From: JACCYQ01 sp036675565
GTDB lineage: Bacteria > Bacteroidota > Bacteroidia > Chitinophagales > Chitinophagaceae
Reading direction: 5' to 3'
DNA length: 7,331 nt
NCBI GenBank assembly: GCA_036675565.1
Contig: JAKFER010000274.1
Span: 1 to 7,331 of the forward strand
This document shows, piece after piece, positions 1 to 5,962 of this stretch (position 1 is the first letter of the stretch; each line of letters starts with the position of its first letter). The notes beneath the pieces were generated by a model, which worked only from the letters and a program-made list of their open reading frames with translations, did no database searches and was not told the origin of the DNA. Made by a program: the position numbers and the translations under genes.

Positions 1-96
1 AAAAAGCATGTAGTGGTGGTTCGTAAAACGAATATGGTCTTTTGATTTTAATTGCAGCAAATATTTACACGGTATTTATTCCGTTTTTTCACGGTA

Positions 97-134
97 AAAA
101 AAATGTCTTTTTAGCGGCAAAAAAGCATTTTTTT
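97..134. repeat. A/T-rich bulged hairpin
   Basis: AAAAAAATG (97-105) pairs with CATTTTTTT (126-134), and CTTTTT (107-112) pairs with AAAAAG (120-125). One base (T106) is bulged and the loop is agcggca. This gives 15 pairs, but only two of them are G-C, so it would be a weak intrinsic terminator. It could terminate a gene entering from the left edge, or it could be an A/T-tract binding or bending site. The pairing is seen directly; the function is not known. Confidence 0.4.
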
Positions 135-262
135 CACGGGGAGGGTCCATTCCATAACGGTTTGCGCCCACACCCGGACAGGAATTTTGCAGGATGAAAT
201 GCTATTTGTGACGGATACTTTGCTCATCCTTTTAAAACAAAGTAAGGTTGACAGGCGTACCT

Positions 263-300
263 GAAACTCTATATGCCAGGCACCAAACAAAGAGAGTTTC
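263..300. repeat. 8-bp inverted repeat
   Basis: Gaaactct (263-270) is perfectly complementary to agagtttc (293-300), with a 22-nt spacer. It lies 10 bp from the direct repeats at 310-343, so together they could form an operator region or the stem of a structured transcript. There is no T-run on either side, so it is not a terminator. Confidence 0.4.
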
Positions 301-309
301 GCTGCATAA

Positions 310-343
310 TTAAAATACCGTAGTAGCCGGTTAAAATACCGTA
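310..343. promoter_or_regulatory. Tandem 13-bp direct repeat with 21-bp period
   Basis: Ttaaaataccgta occurs without mismatch at 310-322 and 331-343, separated by 8 bp. Equivalent positions are therefore 21 bp apart, about two helical turns, so both copies present the same DNA face. This is the geometry used by LytTR-type and several other response regulators that bind as tandem dimers. The second copy ends 275 bp before the start codon of the small secreted gene. A gene beyond the left edge on the minus strand is another possible target. The repeat is certain; its use as an operator is inference. Confidence 0.45.
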
Positions 344-492
344 TCAACCACATTCGTATGAGCATCGCAACATGGTATATTGCAAGGTGAGTGAATCCAT
401 GGAGCTCCGTTTTTAATTATCCTGAAATGACTATGAAAAAACAGTTGCGGGCCGGTGGTTCCGGATAAAAATTTCTACCGGTTTAACTACGG

Positions 493-514
493 CTTCCGCC
501 GGGCCCGGCGGGAG
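493..514. repeat. GC-rich palindrome
   Basis: Positions 496-511 read ccgccgggcccggcgg, a perfect 16-bp self-complementary sequence. Two further flanking pairs beyond a T-G mismatch extend it to 493-514. It stands out sharply from its AT-rich surroundings. No T-run follows on either strand, so it is not a typical terminator. It may be an intergenic palindromic repeat of the type scattered through Bacteroidota genomes, or a dimeric protein-binding site. Confidence 0.5.
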
Positions 515-586
515 AACAGGGAATGCTGAAAACCTATAAGAGAGTAAGCTGTGTGCGAATTGTATTATTAACCTTTAAAAGTTTTA

Positions 587-610
587 TTGCTTTTGAATGT
601 TTAAAAGCAA
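587..610 (+). promoter_or_regulatory. Leader hairpin directly upstream of the small secreted gene
   Basis: Ttgctttt (587-594) pairs perfectly with aaaagcaa (603-610). A G-T wobble (595/602) and an A-T pair (596/601) can extend the stem inward to a 4-nt loop. The hairpin ends 8 nt before the ATG at 619, so if transcribed it would lie at or next to the ribosome footprint and could limit translation or stabilise the messenger. TTTAAAAG also occurs directly at 574-581 and 600-607. A TGCTTTTG at 588-595 is one base from the Bacteroidota -7 consensus but lacks a well-spaced -33 TTG, so a promoter or operator reading is weaker. Confidence 0.4.
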
Positions 611-618
611 ATATAACG

Positions 619-957
619 ATGAACAAAAAGATAATTATGCCACTGGCCGTTGTTATAACCGCCCTGGTATTTACGATCAGCAGCGCTTTTGACGGAGGAG
701 GAAAGGATAAGAAGCCGAAGAAGGACTTTCTGACTACCTATTATTATATAGGTGATGATTCAGAAGCGCAACAAAAAACCGATACGCTTTATGTAAAGAA
801 CCCCGGTACGCTACCTAACTGCCCGGACCAGGGAGCCATCGTGTGCAAAATTGTAACAGCCACTGATGAAGGCGCAAATCCTGATTTTTCGGAGAGGAAC
901 CCGGTAGATGATCCGGATGAGTTTGAATCTTTGGTTAAAAAACCTGCTTCTCCCTGA
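619..957 (+). CDS. Small secreted protein with a cysteine pair, possibly DUF6520-like
   Basis: This gene encodes 112 residues. I chose the ATG at 619 over the in-frame ATG at 523 because it gives a clean signal peptide: MNKK, a hydrophobic stretch over residues 5-20, and an SSA cleavage site after A23. The upstream start would bury this behind an unrelated stretch containing C10 and C26. The mature part is about 89 residues: a Gly/Lys-rich linker (26-36), a YYYIGDD segment (41-47), then NCPDQGAIVC with C68 and C76 seven residues apart, and an acidic Pro/Asp/Glu-rich tail. A short Bacteroidota protein with a signal peptide and a CP...C pair recalls the DUF6520 family, but this is from memory of family style and is not secure. 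The function is unknown. The two cysteines could form a disulfide after export. The gene ends in TGA followed directly by TAA, then the shared terminator. Confidence 0.75.
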   Translation: MNKKIIMPLAVVITALVFTISSAFDGGGKDKKPKKDFLTTYYYIGDDSEAQQKTDTLYVKNPGTLPNCPDQGAIVCKIVTATDEGANPDFSERNPVDDPDEFESLVKKPASP

Positions 958-984
958 TAAAACTGACAATGGTAACAGAGATTG

Positions 985-1018
985 AAAAAGGCTGCTCAAC
1001 AATTTGAGCAGCCTTTTT
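985..1018. terminator. Bidirectional intrinsic terminator
   Basis: Aaaaaggctgctcaa (985-999) and ttgagcagccttttt (1004-1018) form a perfect 15-bp stem closed by the tetraloop caat. The A-run and T-run at the base give a U-tract in both directions. It lies 27 bp after the stop of the small secreted gene and 32 bp after the stop of the convergent SusD gene, so it should end both transcripts. Confidence 0.92.
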
Positions 1019-1050
1019 GTTGTGCTGAAAGATCATTCCCATCATTGGTT

Positions 1051-2424
1051 TTAACGGGGATTCTGAGGCATGCCTGTCAGTTTAATAATAGTAGCAGGAA
1101 GCGGTAAAGCAAACTTATTATCACCAGGAAGCAACTGGTATGTTTGCCCACCCATTTCCCTTTCGAGGGAAATACCTGCTCCTTCTTTATTCAATCTTTT
1201 AATATCCATCCATCGCAGGTCACGCATTATTAATTGTTTTCTTCTTTCGGCGAGGACGATGACCAATGCCTGTGCTGCATCATCAGCAGTAAAGCGGATG
1301 AATTCATTTTGTTTCCATCGCTTCTCCAATAATGTATTTAATGTATTCATGGCTTCGTTGTAATGGCCCTGCCGGGCAAGAGCTTCAGCTTGCATCAAAT
1401 ACACTTCATCCGTAGCGATACCGCAAAAAATGCCATAGATAGAACCTGCATAGTGGCCTTTGAAGGCAATCGTTCCATTTGCATTATGCCTGAAAAAAAG
1501 TGTTTTTCTAAGGTCATTATCCACATATAAATTGAAAAACTCCGGTTTAATTTTCGCCCTGTACAAAGGATCTAAAAAACCGGAAGCGTAAAAAATAATC
1601 TCCTGGTTGAATAAAGTAAACGGAGCCGCTGCAGAAGGCAAAATATAAGGATCGCTATTATAATCTATAAGATCGCTTTTTAATTGCAGGCACAATGCTG
1701 CATATTCACCTGCCTTAGTGTAATTGCGCATGGACAGGAATACCCTGGCCAGTAAAGCATATACTGCCGGTTTGGAAGGACGCATAATATGGGCCGGATT
1801 GTCGGGCAATAAGGGAATGGCAGCCGTTAGATCCCCTATGATGCGATCATAAGATTGTTGCACACTTGCCCTTACCGACGGGATATTAAAATCAGGCGTT
1901 AACCGGAGCGGAATGCCTAAATCAGTATGAGCAGTTTGTACATCATACGCTTTTGAAAAGTTAAACGTCAATACAGAAAACGCCCATGCCCGGAAAAAAA
2001 GCGCTGAACCGTATACATTATTCCAGGCTTGCTCATTTGCCCCTGTCTTCGCAATAGCTTCTATTACTTTAATAACCGTATTGGCCCGGTAAACTATATT
2101 GTAAAGGTTTACCCAATCGTTTGAGGTAGGCGGATTTTCGTAAAAAATTTCTTCACCCCATGTATATGTGCTTTTGTCTGCTTGATAATACAACACGTTG
2201 TAGTCTGCCGGCAACAAATAATAGTTATCTGAACTTGCTTCACCAAGGCCATTGTTCTGGTTGCGGTTCATTACTGCGTTGTTATCCAGTATGGCCTGGC
2301 AATCTTCGACAGTAGCGGGTATGGCCAATGCTTTATCCGGCCTTTCATCCAAATATTTTTTACAAGAGCTAAAGCTTAGTACCAGCAATAGCAATGCCCG
2401 AAGCGAATAGTTTATTTTATGCAT
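1051..2424 (-). CDS. SusD/RagB family surface lipoprotein
   Basis: This 457-residue lipoprotein should sit on the outer-membrane surface as the lid over the SusC barrel, capturing substrate and delivering it to the channel. The N-terminus is a lipoprotein signal with lipid-acceptor Cys21 in LSFSSCKKYLDERP, a typical start for the family. The N-terminal SusD-like domain shows NIVYRANTVI (about 109-118) and GSALFFRAWAF (about 139-149). The C-terminal RagB/SusD domain shows DEVYLMQAEALARQG (about 339-353), the ERRKQL...DLRWMDIKRL segment (about 393-411), and a closing LPLPATIIKLTGMPQNPR. It is somewhat shorter than many SusD proteins (often 500 or more residues) but has both ends, so it is not truncated. 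It follows the SusC gene by 100 bp, presumably on the same transcript. The substrate cannot be read from sequence. Confidence 0.95.
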   Translation of the reverse strand: MHKINYSLRALLLLVLSFSSCKKYLDERPDKALAIPATVEDCQAILDNNAVMNRNQNNGLGEASSDNYYLLPADYNVLYYQADKSTYTWGEEIFYENPPTSNDWVNLYNIVYRANTVIKVIEAIAKTGANEQAWNNVYGSALFFRAWAFSVLTFNFSKAYDVQTAHTDLGIPLRLTPDFNIPSVRASVQQSYDRIIGDLTAAIPLLPDNPAHIMRPSKPAVYALLARVFLSMRNYTKAGEYAALCLQLKSDLIDYNSDPYILPSAAAPFTLFNQEIIFYASGFLDPLYRAKIKPEFFNLYVDNDLRKTLFFRHNANGTIAFKGHYAGSIYGIFCGIATDEVYLMQAEALARQGHYNEAMNTLNTLLEKRWKQNEFIRFTADDAAQALVIVLAERRKQLIMRDLRWMDIKRLNKEGAGISLEREMGGQTYQLLPGDNKFALPLPATIIKLTGMPQNPR

Positions 2425-2480
2425 GTGCTTGTTTTTTATGGTTGTTAGAAAAAAAGGAGAAAGAATAAAGTGACAGTGTC

Positions 2481-2507
2481 CGGATGACAGTACTCTTTAT
2501 GTCACCG
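2481..2507 (-). promoter_or_regulatory. Hairpin between the SusC and SusD genes
   Basis: Read on the minus strand, CGGTGAC (2507-2501) pairs with GTCATCCG (2488-2481) with one bulged base and a 12-nt loop. It starts 17 nt after the SusC stop. Competing pairings exist: gtgaca 2470-2475 with tgtcac 2500-2505, and ataaag 2465-2470 with ctttat 2495-2500. These cannot form together with it or with each other. No U-tract follows, so it is unlikely to stop transcription. An intercistronic structure could affect messenger processing or the SusC to SusD ratio; this is inference. Confidence 0.35.
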
Positions 2508-2524
2508 AATTTTTACAAATTAGT

Positions 2525-5500
2525 TTAGAAACCTGCCCGTATACCGAACGCAAAAACTTTTGCCGGTGCTACAGGTGTACCATAAGCAGGATCAATATCT
2601 CCCTTATTAGCCTTCCAGATAATACCGAGGTTGGCAGCATTGATGTATAGCTGTAAATGTTCAAGCCGCCATTTCTTAAGCAGGCGGGGTGACAGGCTAT
2701 AACCCAGGTTGATAAACTGCAACCGGATATGATCAGCTTTTCTTACCAGCACTTCCGAATAGCTATAAAAATTATCCCGGTTTGAAATGTTGGGATAAAT
2801 CATGGAAGGAATATAGGTCGTGTTTTCATCTCCCGGTTTCTGCCAGCGATTGGGGAAATCAGCGTGTCCTATACTATAGTTAAACAACTGGCTATAGTTG
2901 ATTGATTGCATGCGGAAATAATAATTCAATTTAAAGGTAACAGCGGCTGATAAGGTTACTCCCTTGTATGAAAAATCATTCGTGAATGAACCGAATATTT
3001 TTGGCAAAGCAGAACCACTATACACCAAATCGGAGATGCCGGTTCCCGAGCCTGTAATCGTGGAATATTTGGTACTTTTTTCTTTATTCAACAGGCCAAC
3101 GGGGTTGCCGGCATTGTCCAATCCCGCCCAGGCATAACTAAAAATGGAATAAACCTGCTTACCTGTGATGCCGGAAATGGCAGTGCCATTACCCACATAA
3201 AAGGAGCCATTAACCTTATCCAGATAATAGCTGGTCACCCAGGCTGAATTATAATTCACTATCCAATTAGAGAACCATTTAAAATTCCCGTCAATATTCC
3301 TGCTGGTGAAAGAAATATCAATGCCACGCCCTTTCATGGCCGCTACATTTTTTACGATGGTATAGGTTCTTAAGCCTGCTGTATAGTCAATCGGGGCTGG
3401 TCCAATTAAATCGATCCCTTTCTTTGTATAATATTCAATGCTGCCTGCAATTCGTTTGTTTTTTGTTTCTATATCAATGCCTATATTGAACTGACCCGTT
3501 TTTTCCCATCGCAAGCCAGGGTTTTCATACTGCTTAATACCAGCTGATGCAAAGTTGGTATAGGTAGCCGCAGGACCATAACTAATTGTTGTTACCGCCG
3601 CCCTGTTTAAATCAATGTTTCCACTATAGCCATAGGTAGCCCTGATGCGCAGTGAAGGGATGGCCGAAAAGGAATAGAATTTTTCATTGGAAAGATTCCA
3701 GGCTGCACCTACCGACCATAAGGGATTCCATTTGTCATTCGTACGTACACCAAAAAGATTGGAAGCATCGCGGCGGGCACTTGCCGACAGTGTATAACGG
3801 TTATCAAAATTATACGCCGCATTCGCATATAAAGATACAAAGCGATTGGTGCGAGCCGCTATGCCTAATACATTGGGTATTGTTTGCATGGATCCATCTA
3901 TATAAGTTGGGTAGCTATTTATATAATCCATATTAGCAGAAGTTTGCAAAGCCGGGTTGTGTCCATAAATTCTGAAGGCATTGTTTTGGGACTGCCTTTC
4001 ACGCATCTCATTTCCGGCTATCATATTCAGTTCATGTTTTCCCCACGTCTGCGACCAGCCAAGCTGTGCACGCAGATTATGCGATTCCATTACATCAACT
4101 GCTTTATCAAGAATACCAGAAGGAGGAACGATGTATGTTACTACTCCTGTAGCTGCATCCAGTTGCGAAAATGAATTGACCAGGTTTCTCGTATAGAAGC
4201 TTTGCGCATCCGCTACTATATCATTTAAGGATTGCTGCCTTTCATACTGGTATCTTGCTTCGGCGGTAAAGTGCCGAAGGAATTTGTATTGAACTGCGGT
4301 ATTAGCCACCATGCTTTGTATGCGGGAAACTGTACTGCGTTGTTTCCATTCATCAAGCGGATACAATTTCCAGTCGAGTAATTTTCCATTACCTGCGGTA
4401 TCGGTATAGGTTTGCCGGTAAATATCAAAAGGCATCGCATTTCCTTCCGCATCGGCCAACTGGGCATACGGGTACAGGCGATGCAGATCGGCTAATAGAA
4501 TAGAGCCCGGGGACGGTTTACCGGAAACAGCTTTTGATTGCGTAAAATAAAGCGATGCCGAAACCTGCAGATTTTTGAGCGGCCTGAAGGTGTTTTCGAG
4601 GCGAAAATTCAACCGCTGGTATTTCGCTGCCAATATATCTGTGTTCCTGTCGTAAGCTCCCGAAAACAGGTAGCTTAATTTATCCGAGCCACCCCGAAGG
4701 TTGAGTGCATATTGTTGTGTAAGGCCGGTTTGATAGAGATAGCGGTTAATATCCGTTCTTACATCTTTGCTGCGAAGTTCATTGATACGATTGTCGGCTT
4801 CCGCCTGTGACAACTCCCCTCTTCTTTGCGCCAGCGCAATTTCCAGCACCGGCGATAAGCCGGTAAATACCCGGTAAGATGGATATAAATCATCGTTGAC
4901 ATTGTATACTCCTTTATCAAACAGGAATTTTTCGACATCAATAAATTCAGAAGAACTCATTGCCGGTATACGAAACATGTTTGGCTTTTGCGCCAGTATA
5001 GTCGTTGTATTAAATTCCCATTTTGCAGGCTGATTGAATCTTCCTTTTTTAGTGGTGATAACTATAACACCGTTGCCTGCACGGGTACCCCAGATAGAAG
5101 CGGCCGCGGCATCTTTCAGGATGGTGATACTTTCCACATCATTGGGATTGATATTGCTTATATCTCCTTCATACGGAAAATTGTCAAGGACGATAAGGGG
5201 CGCCTTTGGACTGTTAATTGTACTGATACCCCGGATGGTAATGGGTGGCCGATTGGAAATGTTATCAAACGCTACCGCACTGGCTACGCCATCAAGGCGA
5301 CTAAGGATATTGATTCCTGCCTGCCTGTTGATTGTTTTTGCATCTATGAATTCAAATGAACCCGTCGCCCGTTCTTTTGCTATTTGCTGGTAGCCGGTGG
5401 CTACTACCACTTCCTGCATCGTTTTGACGCTACGCTTCAGCATTATGGTGATACTATTTTTTTCGCTGATTGTTTCCATTGCGGGTTCATAACCGGTAGC

Positions 5501-5713
5501 TGTAAACAAAAGAGTATCCTTAAGCAAGGCGTTGGTTATTACAAACCCACCCTGCTCATCTGATACAATGGTTGCGAGTGTTCTTTTTAAAGTAATGGTA
5601 ACACCCTGCACAGGGGTTCCGTCTTCGCTGATCGTTTTTCCTTTTATGCTGGTTGGCTGGGCTATGCTATAAAAAGAAAATAGCGTAGCGAACAGAAAGA
5701 GTAGTTGTTTCAT
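2525..5713 (-). CDS. SusC/RagA family TonB-dependent outer-membrane transporter ('RATGSF' subtype)
   Basis: This 1062-residue protein is a TonB-energised beta-barrel that imports oligomeric nutrients with its SusD partner. The ATG at 5713 starts a normal signal peptide, MKQLLFLFATLFSFYSIA, with cleavage before Q19. A 45-codon in-frame extension up to 5848 is open but would mask this signal. Residues 23-93 form a carboxypeptidase-regulatory-like beta-sandwich. EVVVATGY (101-108) is the TonB-box-like segment. The plug runs from ERATGSFEFID (114-124) to LKDAAAASIWGTRAGNGVIVITTKKG (199-224), the SusC signature region. The barrel follows and ends in an aromatic residue (...FGIRAGF), as expected for assembly by BAM. 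There is no N-terminal STN domain, so direct FecR/anti-sigma signalling by this protein is unlikely. RATGSF-type SusC proteins recur in Sphingobacteria-like genomes. The substrate is unassigned. No frameshift is seen. Confidence 0.96.
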   Translation of the reverse strand: MKQLLFLFATLFSFYSIAQPTSIKGKTISEDGTPVQGVTITLKRTLATIVSDEQGGFVITNALLKDTLLFTATGYEPAMETISEKNSITIMLKRSVKTMQEVVVATGYQQIAKERATGSFEFIDAKTINRQAGINILSRLDGVASAVAFDNISNRPPITIRGISTINSPKAPLIVLDNFPYEGDISNINPNDVESITILKDAAAASIWGTRAGNGVIVITTKKGRFNQPAKWEFNTTTILAQKPNMFRIPAMSSSEFIDVEKFLFDKGVYNVNDDLYPSYRVFTGLSPVLEIALAQRRGELSQAEADNRINELRSKDVRTDINRYLYQTGLTQQYALNLRGGSDKLSYLFSGAYDRNTDILAAKYQRLNFRLENTFRPLKNLQVSASLYFTQSKAVSGKPSPGSILLADLHRLYPYAQLADAEGNAMPFDIYRQTYTDTAGNGKLLDWKLYPLDEWKQRSTVSRIQSMVANTAVQYKFLRHFTAEARYQYERQQSLNDIVADAQSFYTRNLVNSFSQLDAATGVVTYIVPPSGILDKAVDVMESHNLRAQLGWSQTWGKHELNMIAGNEMRERQSQNNAFRIYGHNPALQTSANMDYINSYPTYIDGSMQTIPNVLGIAARTNRFVSLYANAAYNFDNRYTLSASARRDASNLFGVRTNDKWNPLWSVGAAWNLSNEKFYSFSAIPSLRIRATYGYSGNIDLNRAAVTTISYGPAATYTNFASAGIKQYENPGLRWEKTGQFNIGIDIETKNKRIAGSIEYYTKKGIDLIGPAPIDYTAGLRTYTIVKNVAAMKGRGIDISFTSRNIDGNFKWFSNWIVNYNSAWVTSYYLDKVNGSFYVGNGTAISGITGKQVYSIFSYAWAGLDNAGNPVGLLNKEKSTKYSTITGSGTGISDLVYSGSALPKIFGSFTNDFSYKGVTLSAAVTFKLNYYFRMQSINYSQLFNYSIGHADFPNRWQKPGDENTTYIPSMIYPNISNRDNFYSYSEVLVRKADHIRLQFINLGYSLSPRLLKKWRLEHLQLYINAANLGIIWKANKGDIDPAYGTPVAPAKVFAFGIRAGF

Positions 5714-5728
5714 TGCAGTTGATTTGAA

Positions 5729-5746
5729 GCCTCTCCCCGCCCCCGG
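5729..5746 (-). promoter_or_regulatory. G-rich 18-bp leader element, copy upstream of SusC
   Basis: Read on the minus strand it is CCGGGGGCGGGGAGAGGC. It matches the copy at 7271-7288 in 15 of 18 bases and, like it, ends exactly 15 nt before the start codon. Its ctcccc core (5733-5738, + strand) can also pair with ggggag at 5794-5799 across 55 nt. The spacing is too long for a standard ribosome-binding site. It may be half of a G-rich intergenic repeat or a shared leader signal. Confidence 0.5.
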
Positions 5747-5881
5747 TGTGGAAGTGCAGGGCAAGGCCATTGATGAAATGATGATGATTTCAAGGGGAGG
5801 GACAATAACTGGCCAGCAACAAGCAGAAAATATCACTGACCGGACCATAAACTTTTATACAGGATTCTTTGGCTTTTTAGC

Positions 5882-5908
5882 GAACTGCGAAAGGAGTAAA
5901 TGCAGTTC
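5882..5908. repeat. 7-bp inverted repeat in the spacer upstream of SusC
   Basis: Gaactgc (5882-5888) pairs perfectly with gcagttc (5902-5908) around a 13-nt loop. It lies 54 bp after the thioredoxin-DUF3738 stop, inside the 249-bp spacer before SusC. On the minus strand it is followed by GCTAAAAAG, with no U-tract, so it is not an intrinsic terminator in the direction of the genes, and read-through into SusC remains possible. It could be an operator half-site pair for a separate SusC promoter, though I found no clear TAnnTTTG match in the spacer. Confidence 0.35.
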
Positions 5909-5962
5909 TTTGTTTTGGTAATGCGTTAGCATGTAATACGATTTTAGTGAGCGGTTGGTTTT

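Larger units (their letters stand above)
1..618. other. Long intergenic region rich in short repeats, no supported gene
   Basis: No reading frame here looks like a real protein. The longest, on the minus strand at 111-365, has no signal peptide or family resemblance and contains a tandem RYFN that simply translates a DNA direct repeat. The region does hold several repeats. CACGGT occurs at 68-73 and 90-95. The 11-mer ttttttcacgg occurs at 84-94 and 129-139. Aggatga at 191-197 is inverted as tcatcct at 224-230. The larger structures are listed separately. ACGGTATTT occurs three times: once on + at 69-77, and twice on the minus strand inside the 310-343 repeat. This density suits a regulatory or RNA-encoding spacer, but I recognise no known RNA family and no convincing TAnnTTTG promoter. 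Confidence 0.6.

Noticed and set aside
1..45. An open + strand frame from the left edge (KKHVVVVRKTNMVF then stop) that could be the C-terminus of a truncated gene.
   Set aside because: Fourteen codons open at an edge is common by chance, minus-strand frames are open there too, and no family is recognisable.
111..365. An 84-codon minus-strand frame.
   Set aside because: It has no signal peptide, domain or coding character, its RYFN repeat comes from the DNA direct repeat, and its start and end fall inside repeat structures.
427..468. A tiny + strand frame, MTMKKQLRAGGSG.
   Set aside because: Thirteen codons with no supporting signal or homology; too short to separate from chance.
523..618. 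Use of the ATG at 523 as the start of the small secreted gene.
   Set aside because: It would place 32 unrelated residues before a clear signal peptide; the ATG at 619 explains the protein better.
4988..5393. Two overlapping + strand frames of about 120 codons.
   Set aside because: They are antisense shadows of the conserved SusC plug-domain coding sequence.
5714..5848. A 45-codon in-frame extension of SusC upstream of 5713.
   Set aside because: The internal Met begins a typical signal peptide and the extension overlaps the G-rich element; the open frame is probably chance.
5882..5908. Reading this inverted repeat as the terminator of the thioredoxin-DUF3738 gene.
   Set aside because: The minus strand has no U-tract after the stem; T-rich sequence follows only on the + strand, where no gene ends.
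5724..5921. A 65-codon + strand frame in the spacer upstream of SusC.
   Set aside because: It is antisense to the leader, has no recognisable features, and consists partly of repeat-derived sequence.
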